This document shows, piece by piece, positions 1 to 5,293 of a DNA stretch of 5,992 nt. The notes below the pieces were generated by a model, which worked only from the letters and a program-made list of their open reading frames with translations, did not search any database and had not been told where the DNA came from. The position numbers and the translations under genes are program-made. Source of the stretch: Clostridiales bacterium (GTDB lineage: Bacteria; Bacillota_A; Clostridia; Saccharofermentanales; Saccharofermentanaceae); contig JAFYJX010000021.1 in NCBI GenBank assembly GCA_017537905.1, forward strand, positions 1 through 5,992, read 5' to 3'. Numbering within the stretch: the first letter of the stretch is position 1; every line of letters begins with the position of its first letter.

Positions 1-618
1 CAGGGAAGAAACGAGTTCGAGATCAATCACGCGCTCTTAGACAACATCGTTACTGACACTAAGGACATTCCTGAAGATAAGAAGATCGACCTTTTGATCT
101 CCCTTATCACTCTTAAGTACACACAGTCCAATTCCGTCTGCTACGTTAAGGACGGTCAGGCAATCGGTATCGGTGCAGGCCAGCAGTCCAGAATCCACTG
201 CACAAGACTCGCAGGCAGCAAGGCTGATAACTGGTGGCTCAGACAGAGCCCTCAGGTATTGGGTCTCCAGTTTGTTGACGACATCCGCCGTCCCGACAGA
301 GACAACGCTATCGACGTTTACATTTCTGACGAGTACGAGGACGTTCTCGCTGAAGGTACATGGCAGAACATCTTCAAGGTTAAGCCCGCTGTATTCACAA
401 GAGAAGAGAAGAAGGCCTGGCTCGCTAAGAACGACAATGTAGCATTAGGTTCTGATGCATTCTTCCCCTTCGGTGACAACATCGAGCGTGCTCACAAGAG
501 CGGCGTTAAGTACATCGCTGAACCCGGCGGATCCATCCGTGACGATCATGTCATCATGACATGCAACAAGTACGGCATCGCTATGGCGTTCACAGGAATG
601 AGACTGTTCCACCATTAA
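1..618 (+). CDS. purH: AICAR formyltransferase (PurH transformylase domain), 3' part, 5' end outside window
   Basis: The frame is open from base 1 and ends at TAA 616-618, giving 205 residues of a C-terminal domain. By homology it transfers a formyl group from 10-formyl-tetrahydrofolate to AICAR, the penultimate step of IMP synthesis, in the cytoplasm. Family signatures seen: YTQSNSVCYVKDGQAIGIGAGQ (about residues 40-61), SDAFFPFGDNIERA (151-164), the EPGGSIRDD glycine-rich stretch (174-182), and the terminal GIAMAFTGMRLFHH. Compared with the Escherichia coli bifunctional PurH as I remember it, there is an extra segment at about residues 74-148 between AGSKAD and ALGSDAFFPF. This is typical of the roughly 390-residue stand-alone transformylase of many Clostridia that lacks the IMP cyclohydrolase domain. 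The N-terminal half, with the catalytic Lys-His region, lies outside the window, so stand-alone versus fused cannot be proved here. A hairpin terminator follows 13 bases after the stop. Confidence 0.93.
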   Translation, partial: QGRNEFEINHALLDNIVTDTKDIPEDKKIDLLISLITLKYTQSNSVCYVKDGQAIGIGAGQQSRIHCTRLAGSKADNWWLRQSPQVLGLQFVDDIRRPDRDNAIDVYISDEYEDVLAEGTWQNIFKVKPAVFTREEKKAWLAKNDNVALGSDAFFPFGDNIERAHKSGVKYIAEPGGSIRDDHVIMTCNKYGIAMAFTGMRLFHH

Positions 619-630
619 TATGAATTAACT

Positions 631-671
631 GCACCTCCGTTGGCGCATGCCTTCGGAGGTGTATTGTTTTT
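631..671 (+). terminator. Probable intrinsic terminator after the AICAR transformylase gene
   Basis: CACCTCCG (632-639) pairs perfectly with CGGAGGTG (654-661), and a G-T wobble can extend it by one pair. The apex contains a smaller GGC/GCC helix (642-644 with 649-651) closing a GCAT tetraloop. The tail 664-671 is TTGTTTTT. It sits between the purine gene and the next start codon at 685 and is close to the latter. I see no convincing promoter between hairpin and start codon, so partial readthrough or attenuation is possible. Confidence 0.72.
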
Positions 672-673
672 AC

Positions 674-678
674 AGGAG
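674..678 (+). promoter_or_regulatory. Ribosome binding site fixing the start at 685
   Basis: AGGAG lies 6 bases before ATG 685. An in-frame TTG at 640 would start inside the terminator stem and has no site before it, so 685 is the better start. Confidence 0.8.
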
Positions 679-684
679 ATAATT

Positions 685-1230
685 ATGGAAAACGAGAATA
701 AGACAGCAGAAGAGCTCGAAAACAAGGCTTTGGAAGCTGAAACAGCGAAAACGGAATCTGTACCTGAGAAGACTTCTGAACCTGTAAAATCCGCTCCCGC
801 AAATAAGATCACGGGCGGTAAGTATGCTGATTACACGGATCACGATCTTTTGACTGAGATGGTCAACCTCCAAAAGAAGACTGCGAAAAGAACAGGTATT
901 GTGGCCTTTTCCATGATGGTGATCGCAGCTGTCGTCCTTGCCTCAGCTATTCTGATCGTTCCTAAGGTGATTACGACTCTTACAGCCGCTGAGACAACTC
1001 TCGAGCAGGCAACATCACTCATGGGTGAGGTCAATAACTCTCTTGAAGGAATGAATAAGATGATCTCCAATGTCGATACGGTCCTGACGGATAATACTGA
1101 AGCAATGTCTGAAGCTATCCAGAAGATCAGCGATATAGATATAGAAGGCCTGAATGATTCCATCAAAAAGCTTAACGAAGCTGTCGATGCTTTGAACAAG
1201 GCTGTTGGCGGTACAAGGAGAAACCGATAA
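685..1230 (+). CDS. Unrecognised single-pass membrane protein with helical C-terminal tail, 181 aa
   Basis: I do not recognise a named family. The start ATG 685 is chosen for AGGAG at 674-678. Residues 1-45 are rich in Glu, Lys, Thr and Ala and look disordered. Residues 46-70 (ADYTDHDLLTEMVNLQKKTAKR region) end in a basic cluster just before one strong transmembrane segment at about 71-92 (GIVAFSMMVIAAVVLASAIL, then IV). Positive-inside logic puts the N-terminus in the cytoplasm. Residues 95-175 have a repeating hydrophobic pattern with many Asn, Asp, Glu and Lys (EQATSLMGEVNNSLEGMN, ISDIDIEGLNDSIKKLNEAV), suggesting an extracytoplasmic coiled coil. This resembles the stalk of DUF948-like or chemoreceptor-like proteins, but no signalling domain is present. 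The protein ends in a basic GGTRRNR tail. No linked gene suggests its function. Confidence 0.85.
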   Translation: MENENKTAEELENKALEAETAKTESVPEKTSEPVKSAPANKITGGKYADYTDHDLLTEMVNLQKKTAKRTGIVAFSMMVIAAVVLASAILIVPKVITTLTAAETTLEQATSLMGEVNNSLEGMNKMISNVDTVLTDNTEAMSEAIQKISDIDIEGLNDSIKKLNEAVDALNKAVGGTRRNR

Positions 1231-1252
1231 GGTTTCAAAATTAAAACATCCC

Positions 1253-1291
1253 CCTCACGAGTTAATTGCGACAGGCATAACTCAATAGAGG
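1253..1291 (-). terminator. Second, weaker hairpin downstream of the tRNA (possible backup terminator)
   Basis: Read on the minus strand, CCTC pairs with GAGG (1288-1291 with 1253-1256) around an inner GAGTTA/TAACTC helix (1278-1283 with 1259-1264) and a small TGC/GCA extension. The minus-strand sequence after it is T-rich but interrupted (ATGTTTTAATTTTG). It would act after the stronger hairpin at 1306-1358 if the tRNA transcript reads through. On the plus strand it is followed by A-rich sequence, so it is not a terminator in that direction. Confidence 0.4.
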
Positions 1292-1332
1292 ACCAAAAAT
1301 AAAATAACCCGTGTACGATTTAATTGCGCCAG
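1257..1332 (+). repeat. Two copies of an 18-base motif, one in each intergenic hairpin
   Basis: ACGAGTTAATTGCGACAG (1257-1274) and ACGATTTAATTGCGCCAG (1315-1332) agree at 16 of 18 bases and start 58 bases apart. Each copy forms one side of the apical part of a hairpin (1253-1291 and 1306-1358). The outer stems of the two hairpins are unrelated in sequence, so the shared part is the apex only. Confidence 0.7.
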
Positions 1333-1369
1333 CAATTACTGTCTGAAGTACACGGGTTCTATTTTTTTT
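1306..1369. terminator. Strong bidirectional intrinsic terminator between convergent units
   Basis: AACCCGTGTAC (1306-1316) and GTACACGGGTT (1348-1358) form a perfect 11-pair stem. Inside it a second perfect helix, TAATTGC (1321-1327) with GCAATTA (1332-1338), closes a GCCA loop. On the plus strand the stem is followed by CTA and eight T (1362-1369), which fits termination for the membrane-protein gene ending at 1230. On the minus strand it is followed by ATTTTATTTTT (complement of 1295-1305), which fits termination of the tRNA transcript. The plus-strand T-run touches the tRNA 3' CCA end at 1369. Confidence 0.88.
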
Positions 1370-1443
1370 GGAGCCAAAGGCGGGAATCGAACCCGCGACC
1401 TATTCATTACGAGTGAATTGCTCTACCCCTGAGCCACTTTGGC
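1369..1443 (-). tRNA. tRNA-Thr with anticodon CGT, CCA encoded
   Basis: The minus strand folds as a complete 75-base cloverleaf. The acceptor stem GCCAAAG/CTTTGGC has 7 perfect pairs. The D arm is GCTC/GAGC with a short AGGGGTA loop. The anticodon stem ATTCA/TGAAT has loop CTCGTAA, giving anticodon CGT (complement of 1409-1411), which reads the Thr codon ACG. The variable loop is AGGTC, and the T arm GCGGG/CCCGC has loop TTCGAAT. The discriminator base is T, followed by genomic CCA. It has its own minus-strand promoter at 1454-1482 and terminators at 1306-1358 and perhaps 1253-1291, so it is probably a single-gene unit. Confidence 0.96.
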
Positions 1444-1453
1444 GTGCCATAAA

Positions 1454-1482
1454 AATATACCTATTTGGCAGTTAAGTGTCAA
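1454..1482 (-). promoter_or_regulatory. Sigma-A promoter for tRNA-Thr
   Basis: On the minus strand a perfect TTGACA (complement of 1477-1482) is followed by a 17-base spacer and TATATT (complement of 1454-1459). The predicted start of transcription falls at about 1447, leaving a leader of only a few bases before the mature tRNA 5' end at 1443. The near-consensus match suits a stable RNA gene. Confidence 0.85.
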
Positions 1483-1527
1483 GTGAGCAGTATTTCCTTA
1501 GTATTTTAACGGGTTTTTATATAAGAA

Positions 1528-1536
1528 TGATATAAT
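1528..1536 (+). promoter_or_regulatory. Extended -10 promoter for the lipoprotein operon
   Basis: A consensus TATAAT at 1531-1536 is preceded by TGA (1528-1530), the extended -10 arrangement. No good TTGACA is seen 16-18 bases upstream (AACGGG at 17), which the TG motif may offset. Transcription would start at about 1543, making the leader only about 15 bases, most of it the ribosome binding site. It is divergent from the tRNA promoter; the facing -35 and -10 elements lie within about 80 bases. Confidence 0.72.
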
Positions 1537-1545
1537 CATTTAAAT

Positions 1546-1550
1546 GGAGG
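1546..1550 (+). promoter_or_regulatory. Ribosome binding site fixing the lipoprotein start at 1559
   Basis: GGAGG stands 8 bases before ATG 1559. The in-frame ATG at 1544 overlaps this site and has none of its own. It would also add acidic residues (MEDYR) in front of the signal peptide. Confidence 0.8.
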
Positions 1551-1558
1551 ATTATCGG

Positions 1559-2944
1559 ATGAGAACCCTTAGTTTCGGTAAAAGGATAACAAGCATTTTA
1601 TTGTGCGCGTCAATGGCGGGCGCTCTGTTTACCGGCTGTAAAAAGGGCGATGATCTTTTCCCGTCGATTCCTTCTGAGACTGATGAGACAGGCACGACAG
1701 AACCAGTCGAATCCACTTCTGATCCGGCTTCTGAGGATGTGATCTGCCAGCTTCGCGTAGCGCTTCCTTATTCTGACCAGACGGTCCAGTGCCTTGCGGC
1801 AATGCTTTACTGCAAAAATATCGGTATCTGGGACAGTTCCGAGACGGGACTTACGGTTGATACAAATTATCTTACTTCTGTAGCTTCCAATTATGTTGTA
1901 ACCAATGTAGGCTGCGGAAGTACCGGCGTTAATCTCGAGATGGTAAAGACGTGGAAAGCGGAGAATTCTGTTCCTGATCTGTTCCTGGCACAGGACAGCA
2001 ATGCAGTCTACAGGGCAGGTTATTCCGAAGCTGTTAACGATTATCTGTCTGACTGCAAGTATATCAATGTGCAGTCGATCTACTCGGGGGCTCTGACAAC
2101 AGATTCTACTGATGGCGTGTTCTATGCCGTTCCTCATTTCTGTTCAGCGCAGATCGTTATGGGCAACACCGGCTATATTCCTTCGGGCACAGGAAAACTT
2201 CAGACAAAGAACACGACAGAGGGACTGAAGACTTATCTTGCAGCTATTAAGAAAGAACACCGTTCGGCGGTTCCTTTCGCTTCGGCCTATGAACTCATTC
2301 CTTATTTAGGTTCGGCATTTAACGGCGACAACAGGACGTCTTATATGCTTTACGATGAGTATTTGAAAGACAAGGATTCAGCAAAGAGTATCTGCAACAA
2401 GTCAGCTTCGTATGTAAAGAGCTTATATTCATCTTCTCTGGCTGCAGATCTTGCCGGCGGTGCAGATCCTGTTTATTCCAGAAAGGCTGCTCTCTGGATC
2501 GATTCTTCGGCAAATATAAGGGCATGGGCAGATTATTATCCCGGAAGCCTTTACCTGTTGCACCTGCCTTGTGAGGATGCTGCAAATGCAGGTATTCCGT
2601 ATATAAGCACTTATTCTCTGTGCGTCGCAAGAGGTTCTTCGAACAGCAAGTTTGCTGCGGAATTCGCGGCATTTATCTCTTTTGATCCTGATGCACAGTT
2701 ATTGATATACAGATTAGAGGATATGACCGGTCTTATGCCGCTTACAAGAAATGATGCGGTTTGGGACCTTGTTTCCGGAGATGAACTTTTCGGGCACATG
2801 GCAGCAGACTTCAGACAGACAATGGATAATGCTGTTTACTGTCCTGATTCTTTTGACAGCAGGTTGTTTACAAAGACGAATGAGTATACGGCAGAGTATG
2901 TAAGGCAGAATGAAGAGTTTGATCCGGAGAAATGCTATGGCTGA
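1559..2944 (+). CDS. Extracellular solute-binding-type lipoprotein, 461 aa
   Basis: The N-terminus is a lipoprotein signal: basic MRTLSFGKR, a hydrophobic core at about 10-22, then LFTGC with the lipidated Cys at residue 27. The -3 Phe is less usual than Leu but acceptable. An acidic Ser/Thr/Glu/Pro-rich tether (about 28-60) leads to a globular part of roughly 400 residues. That part resembles family 1 solute-binding proteins of ABC importers: an early beta strand (ICQLRVALPYSD), VPDLFLAQDSNAV at about 140, DGVFYAVPHFCSAQIVMGN, and a C-terminal KFAAEFAAFISFDPDAQLL...TGLMPLTR segment. The assignment rests on the overall pattern and is moderate; the substrate is unknown. No permease or ATPase gene is adjacent, so it may serve a distant transporter or act as an orphan sensor or binding protein. 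It is the first gene of the operon, and its end overlaps the next start by 8 bases. Confidence 0.85.
   Translation: MRTLSFGKRITSILLCASMAGALFTGCKKGDDLFPSIPSETDETGTTEPVESTSDPASEDVICQLRVALPYSDQTVQCLAAMLYCKNIGIWDSSETGLTVDTNYLTSVASNYVVTNVGCGSTGVNLEMVKTWKAENSVPDLFLAQDSNAVYRAGYSEAVNDYLSDCKYINVQSIYSGALTTDSTDGVFYAVPHFCSAQIVMGNTGYIPSGTGKLQTKNTTEGLKTYLAAIKKEHRSAVPFASAYELIPYLGSAFNGDNRTSYMLYDEYLKDKDSAKSICNKSASYVKSLYSSSLAADLAGGADPVYSRKAALWIDSSANIRAWADYYPGSLYLLHLPCEDAANAGIPYISTYSLCVARGSSNSKFAAEFAAFISFDPDAQLLIYRLEDMTGLMPLTRNDAVWDLVSGDELFGHMAADFRQTMDNAVYCPDSFDSRLFTKTNEYTAEYVRQNEEFDPEKCYG
2926..2929 (+). promoter_or_regulatory. Ribosome binding site inside the lipoprotein gene, fixing the start at 2937
   Basis: GGAG is 7 bases before ATG 2937. 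An alternative in-frame ATG at 2910 has only AAGG (2902-2905) close before it. The chosen start overlaps the upstream stop (TGA 2942-2944), consistent with translational coupling. Confidence 0.6.
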
Positions 2945-4019
2945 TAAAATTGTTCTTCGTAAGATCCTTATTTCAGACAGCTCCGAGCTTCGAAAGCGCG
3001 GCCTCATGGAGGGTACGATAAAGCTCATTGAGGATGACATCAGGGCTCTCGGAACCGGAAGCCAGGGTGAAGCTATGCTCGCCTTCAAGGATGATGTCAT
3101 CTATGCGCTTGTAAAACTCTTCAGACCTGACAGGAAGAACTGCAGGGCTCATATAGATTTTGTTTTTACCGCGGACGCCAACGCAGATACGCAGAGCGGT
3201 GTCGTCGATGAAGTCTTAAGATACTGCTTCCTCGAAGAGTACTATCACAAGGTTACGGTTATCTGCAATCACGGAAATGAAGGCTTAGAGCGCATCCTTA
3301 TGGGCGCGGGATTTAATCAGGAAGCCGTACTGAGAGACGAGGTAAGGACCAGGGGCGGATTCGAAGATGCGGGTCTTTATGCGATGCTTTCTTATGAATA
3401 TCCGAAATACAATGTCTGCTTCGTGCCTTTCGAGAGGGGCGTGGCAGTCGTTACGGGCGGCATGGATTACATCGATACGGTCAGGCTCTTCCACTACGGC
3501 CAGCAGCTAGAGGACCCTTTCGAAATTAATGTCGCGGCAAGCTTAGGCCTTCTTGACGGCAATATGGGACTTGTTCGTAATGATGACGGCATCTATAACC
3601 TGGAGTCCGAACAGTTAAAGTGCCTGCCATCTGAACTCGCGAGAGCCTATGTCGAGCTTAAGGAATATTTCGACAGTAACAGGGCAGGCTTTGATATCAA
3701 CGTCAGGTTTACGACCGGTACGCCTTTCCAGAAGAAAGTATGGAACGCGCTTAATTCCATTCCTTACGGCGGTACGGCAAGCTATGAGGATATAGCGCTG
3801 ATGCTTACCGATGGCAAGCTTTCCGAAGCGCGCAAGATAACGAGAGCCGTAGGAAGCGCATGCTCTGATAATCCTGTTGCCGTTATCGTGCCCTGTCACA
3901 GGGTCATCGGTAAGGACGGAAGCATTGTAGGCTATTCTGCCGGCATCGATATAAAAGACTATCTGCTCTTGCATGAGAGCTTTACGGCGGTAACACCGCT
4001 CATATCCAAGGAGGTATAG
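2937..4019 (+). CDS. GNAT acetyltransferase fused to methylated-DNA-protein cysteine methyltransferase, 360 aa
   Basis: The C-terminal part is a clear O6-alkylguanine-DNA alkyltransferase (Ogt/MGMT): GTPFQKKVWNALNSIPYGGTASYEDIA (261-287), then RAVGSACSDNPVAVIVPCHRVIG (303-325) with acceptor Cys320 in PCHR, and GYSAG...KDYLLLHE (332-347). R303 and N312 match the family's conserved Arg finger and Asn. Such proteins move an alkyl group from O6-guanine onto their own Cys in a single suicide reaction. The N-terminal part (about 1-155) looks like a GNAT fold: GEAMLAFKDDVIYALVKL strands, then CNHGNEGLERILMGAGFNQEAVLRDEVRTRGGFEDAGLYAML, typical of the last third of RimJ-like acetyltransferases. The acetyl-CoA loop is not obvious, so activity is uncertain. 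Residues about 158-208 fit neither domain clearly. A typical single-domain Ogt is about 150-180 residues, so this is a true fusion, in one open frame. Confidence 0.9.
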   Translation: MADKIVLRKILISDSSELRKRGLMEGTIKLIEDDIRALGTGSQGEAMLAFKDDVIYALVKLFRPDRKNCRAHIDFVFTADANADTQSGVVDEVLRYCFLEEYYHKVTVICNHGNEGLERILMGAGFNQEAVLRDEVRTRGGFEDAGLYAMLSYEYPKYNVCFVPFERGVAVVTGGMDYIDTVRLFHYGQQLEDPFEINVAASLGLLDGNMGLVRNDDGIYNLESEQLKCLPSELARAYVELKEYFDSNRAGFDINVRFTTGTPFQKKVWNALNSIPYGGTASYEDIALMLTDGKLSEARKITRAVGSACSDNPVAVIVPCHRVIGKDGSIVGYSAGIDIKDYLLLHESFTAVTPLISKEV

Positions 4020-4023
4020 ATAA

Positions 4024-4635
4024 GTGGCTAAGCACGATAAAGTAGAAGTCGGGATTTCAACGATCCTTAATCCCGTACCCGTTGTTATGGTTTCATCCGG
4101 AAGTAAGGACGGCAAAGCGAACATCATGACCGTCGCGTGGGCAGGAACGGTAAACTCTGAGCCGCCCATGGTTTCCGTCAGCATCAGAAAATCCAGATAT
4201 TCACATAAGCTTATTTCAGAGACGGGCGAGTTTGTTATCAACCTCGTTTCCAAATCTCTGTGCAAGGCATGCGACTACTGCGGTGTCAGGGGAGGCGAGA
4301 AGGAAGACAAGTTCAAAGCCTGTGGCCTGACTCCGGTTAAGGCTGAAGGTCTGGAATATGCATATGCCATTAAGGAAGCTCCCGTATCGATCTCCTGCGT
4401 CGTAAAGAGTGTTACGGAATTGGGCTCACACGATATGTTCGTAGGCGAGATAAAGGCTGTCACGGCTGATTCTTATCTTCTGGATCAGAACGGCAAGCTC
4501 TGCTTAGAGAACGCGAGACTTGTTGCATATAACCACGGAGAGTATTATCTCCTGGGCGAGAAACTCGGTTTCTTCGGCTATTCTGTAGCCAAGGAAGACG
4601 TGATCAAGAGAAGAATAGGTAAGGACAAGAAATGA
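4024..4635 (+). CDS. Flavin reductase / flavoredoxin-like FMN-binding protein, 203 aa
   Basis: The protein matches the FMN-binding split-barrel family that includes flavoredoxin and flavin reductase-like proteins. Visible signatures are VEVGISTILNPVPVVMVSS (7-25), GKANIMTVAW (30-39), EPPMVSVSIRKSRYSHKLI (46-64), GEFVINLV (68-75), the CDYCGVRGGEKEDKF segment (83-97) and GSHDMFVGEI (134-143). Members bind FMN and pass electrons from NAD(P)H or redox proteins; the substrate cannot be told from sequence. Several Cys residues cluster at 80-100 (C80, C83, C86, C100), of which CDYCG is common in the flavoredoxin branch. Translation begins at GTG 4024, 9 bases after AAGGAGG (4008-4014), a near-perfect binding site inside the end of the previous gene. 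The gap to that gene is 4 bases. Its stop overlaps the next ATG as ATGA. Confidence 0.92.
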   Translation: MAKHDKVEVGISTILNPVPVVMVSSGSKDGKANIMTVAWAGTVNSEPPMVSVSIRKSRYSHKLISETGEFVINLVSKSLCKACDYCGVRGGEKEDKFKACGLTPVKAEGLEYAYAIKEAPVSISCVVKSVTELGSHDMFVGEIKAVTADSYLLDQNGKLCLENARLVAYNHGEYYLLGEKLGFFGYSVAKEDVIKRRIGKDKK

Positions 4636-5192
4636 AGTTCATAGGCATTAAGAAAGTCCACGAAGGACGTTTTATCACATCTTATAACGCTGAATACGAG
4701 ACGAATCTCGGCAACAGGAAGATCTATGAGATGGTCTCGAGAGATAAGAATATTCAGAGCCTTGAAGACATCGCGAAAGAGAAGTGCGACGCCGTAGTTC
4801 TCATCATCACGAGCACTGACGGCAGCAGGCTTCTCCTTAATAAGGAATACAGAATGGCCGTAGGCGGCTTTGCTTATAACTTCCCGGCAGGCTTGATAGA
4901 CGAAGGCGAGACGCCCGACGTTGCTGCCGCAAGAGAACTCTGGGAAGAGACGGGATTAAAGCTTGTATCGATAGATGAAGTCCTGCCGATGAGCTTTTCG
5001 GGCGTCGGCATAACAAACGAGAAGAGCTGCTGCGTGCTTGGCAAGGCAGAAGGCGAATTCGCGCCCAGCACTTCCGACGAGGAAGAGATCGAGGCACGCT
5101 GGTATACCAAGGAAGAAGTAAGGGAACTTCTTAAGCAGACTAATTTCGCTGCAAGGACCCAGGCTTTCTGCTATTGGTGGGCAAAGAGCTGA
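4632..5192 (+). CDS. Nudix hydrolase, ADP-ribose pyrophosphatase-like, 186 aa
   Basis: Residues 87-109 are a perfect Nudix box (G-x5-E-x7-R-E-U-x-E-E-x-G-U): G87, E93, R101, E102, E105, E106, G108, L109. These side chains bind the metal ions for hydrolysis of nucleoside diphosphate-linked compounds. The N-terminal strand region (1-60, with VSRDKNIQS and DAVVLIIT), the FPAGLIDEGE entry and the late EEEIEARWYTKEEVRELL segment fit the ADP-ribose pyrophosphatase/NudF branch in length and layout. The proline usually found about 15 residues after the box in ADP-ribose hydrolases (SPG) seems to be replaced here (SFSGVGITNE), so substrate assignment is uncertain. The start ATG 4632 overlaps the previous stop and has AAGGA at 4621-4625. 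It is the last gene of the operon. No plus-strand intrinsic terminator with a T-run is seen after it; a repeat array begins 12 bases downstream. Confidence 0.93.
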   Translation: MKFIGIKKVHEGRFITSYNAEYETNLGNRKIYEMVSRDKNIQSLEDIAKEKCDAVVLIITSTDGSRLLLNKEYRMAVGGFAYNFPAGLIDEGETPDVAAARELWEETGLKLVSIDEVLPMSFSGVGITNEKSCCVLGKAEGEFAPSTSDEEEIEARWYTKEEVRELLKQTNFAARTQAFCYWWAKS

Positions 5193-5204
5193 TAATGGCA
5201 ACTG

Positions 5205-5293
5205 TGTACACAAACGCACGAAAAAATGCGGTTTAGGTACACATTTTCGAAAATAGTGTACCTAAACTGCGAAAAAAGGGGAGTTTAGGTACA
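5205..5293. repeat. Array of four alternating inverted 11-base repeats at exact 26-base period
   Basis: Cores: TGTACACAAAC (5205-5215), GTTTAGGTACA (5231-5241), TGTACCTAAAC (5257-5267) and GTTTAGGTACA (5283-5293). The second and fourth are identical, the third is their exact reverse complement, and the first matches the third at 9 of 11 bases. Starts are 26 bases apart each time, with 15-base spacers (GCACGAAAAAATGCG, CATTTTCGAAAATAG, TGCGAAAAAAGGGGA). The middle pair forms a 15-base arm inverted repeat (5228-5242 with 5256-5270, one mismatch). The third and fourth form another perfect one (5257-5268 with 5282-5293). These two hairpins cannot form together. The array fills the gap after the Nudix gene and ends 55 bases before the ylxM promoter. 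No transposase is present. Function unknown; it could be an interspersed palindromic element, an operator array or a transposon-end remnant. Confidence 0.85.

Noticed and set aside
840..1238. Minus-strand open frame opposite the small membrane protein
   Set aside because: The plus-strand frame has a good ribosome binding site and a coherent membrane-helix layout. The minus frame has neither.
1610..2137. Minus-strand open frame within the lipoprotein gene
   Set aside because: It is a shadow of the lipoprotein coding frame, with no binding site and no domain-like pattern.
3615..4265. Long minus-strand open frame across the alkyltransferase and flavoprotein genes
   Set aside because: It lies antisense to two clearly conserved protein genes, has no ribosome binding site and shows no recognisable motif.
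5243..5254. CodY-box-like palindrome ATTTTCGAAAAT
   Set aside because: It resembles AATTTTCWGAAAATT but lacks the central base, so the half-site spacing is wrong. It is better explained as the spacer inside the repeat array.
5228..5293. Integron attC-like recombination sites
   Set aside because: The core GTTTAGGTACA does not fit the attC consensus GTTRRRY/RYYYAAC (fourth base is T, not a purine), and there is no integrase or gene cassette nearby.
5205..5293. CRISPR array or complete miniature transposon
   Set aside because: Repeats are 11 bases and alternate in orientation, unlike CRISPR, and no cas gene is present. The ends form TGTAC...GTACA, but no flanking target-site duplication is visible (ctg before, tcc after), so a transposon call is not supported.
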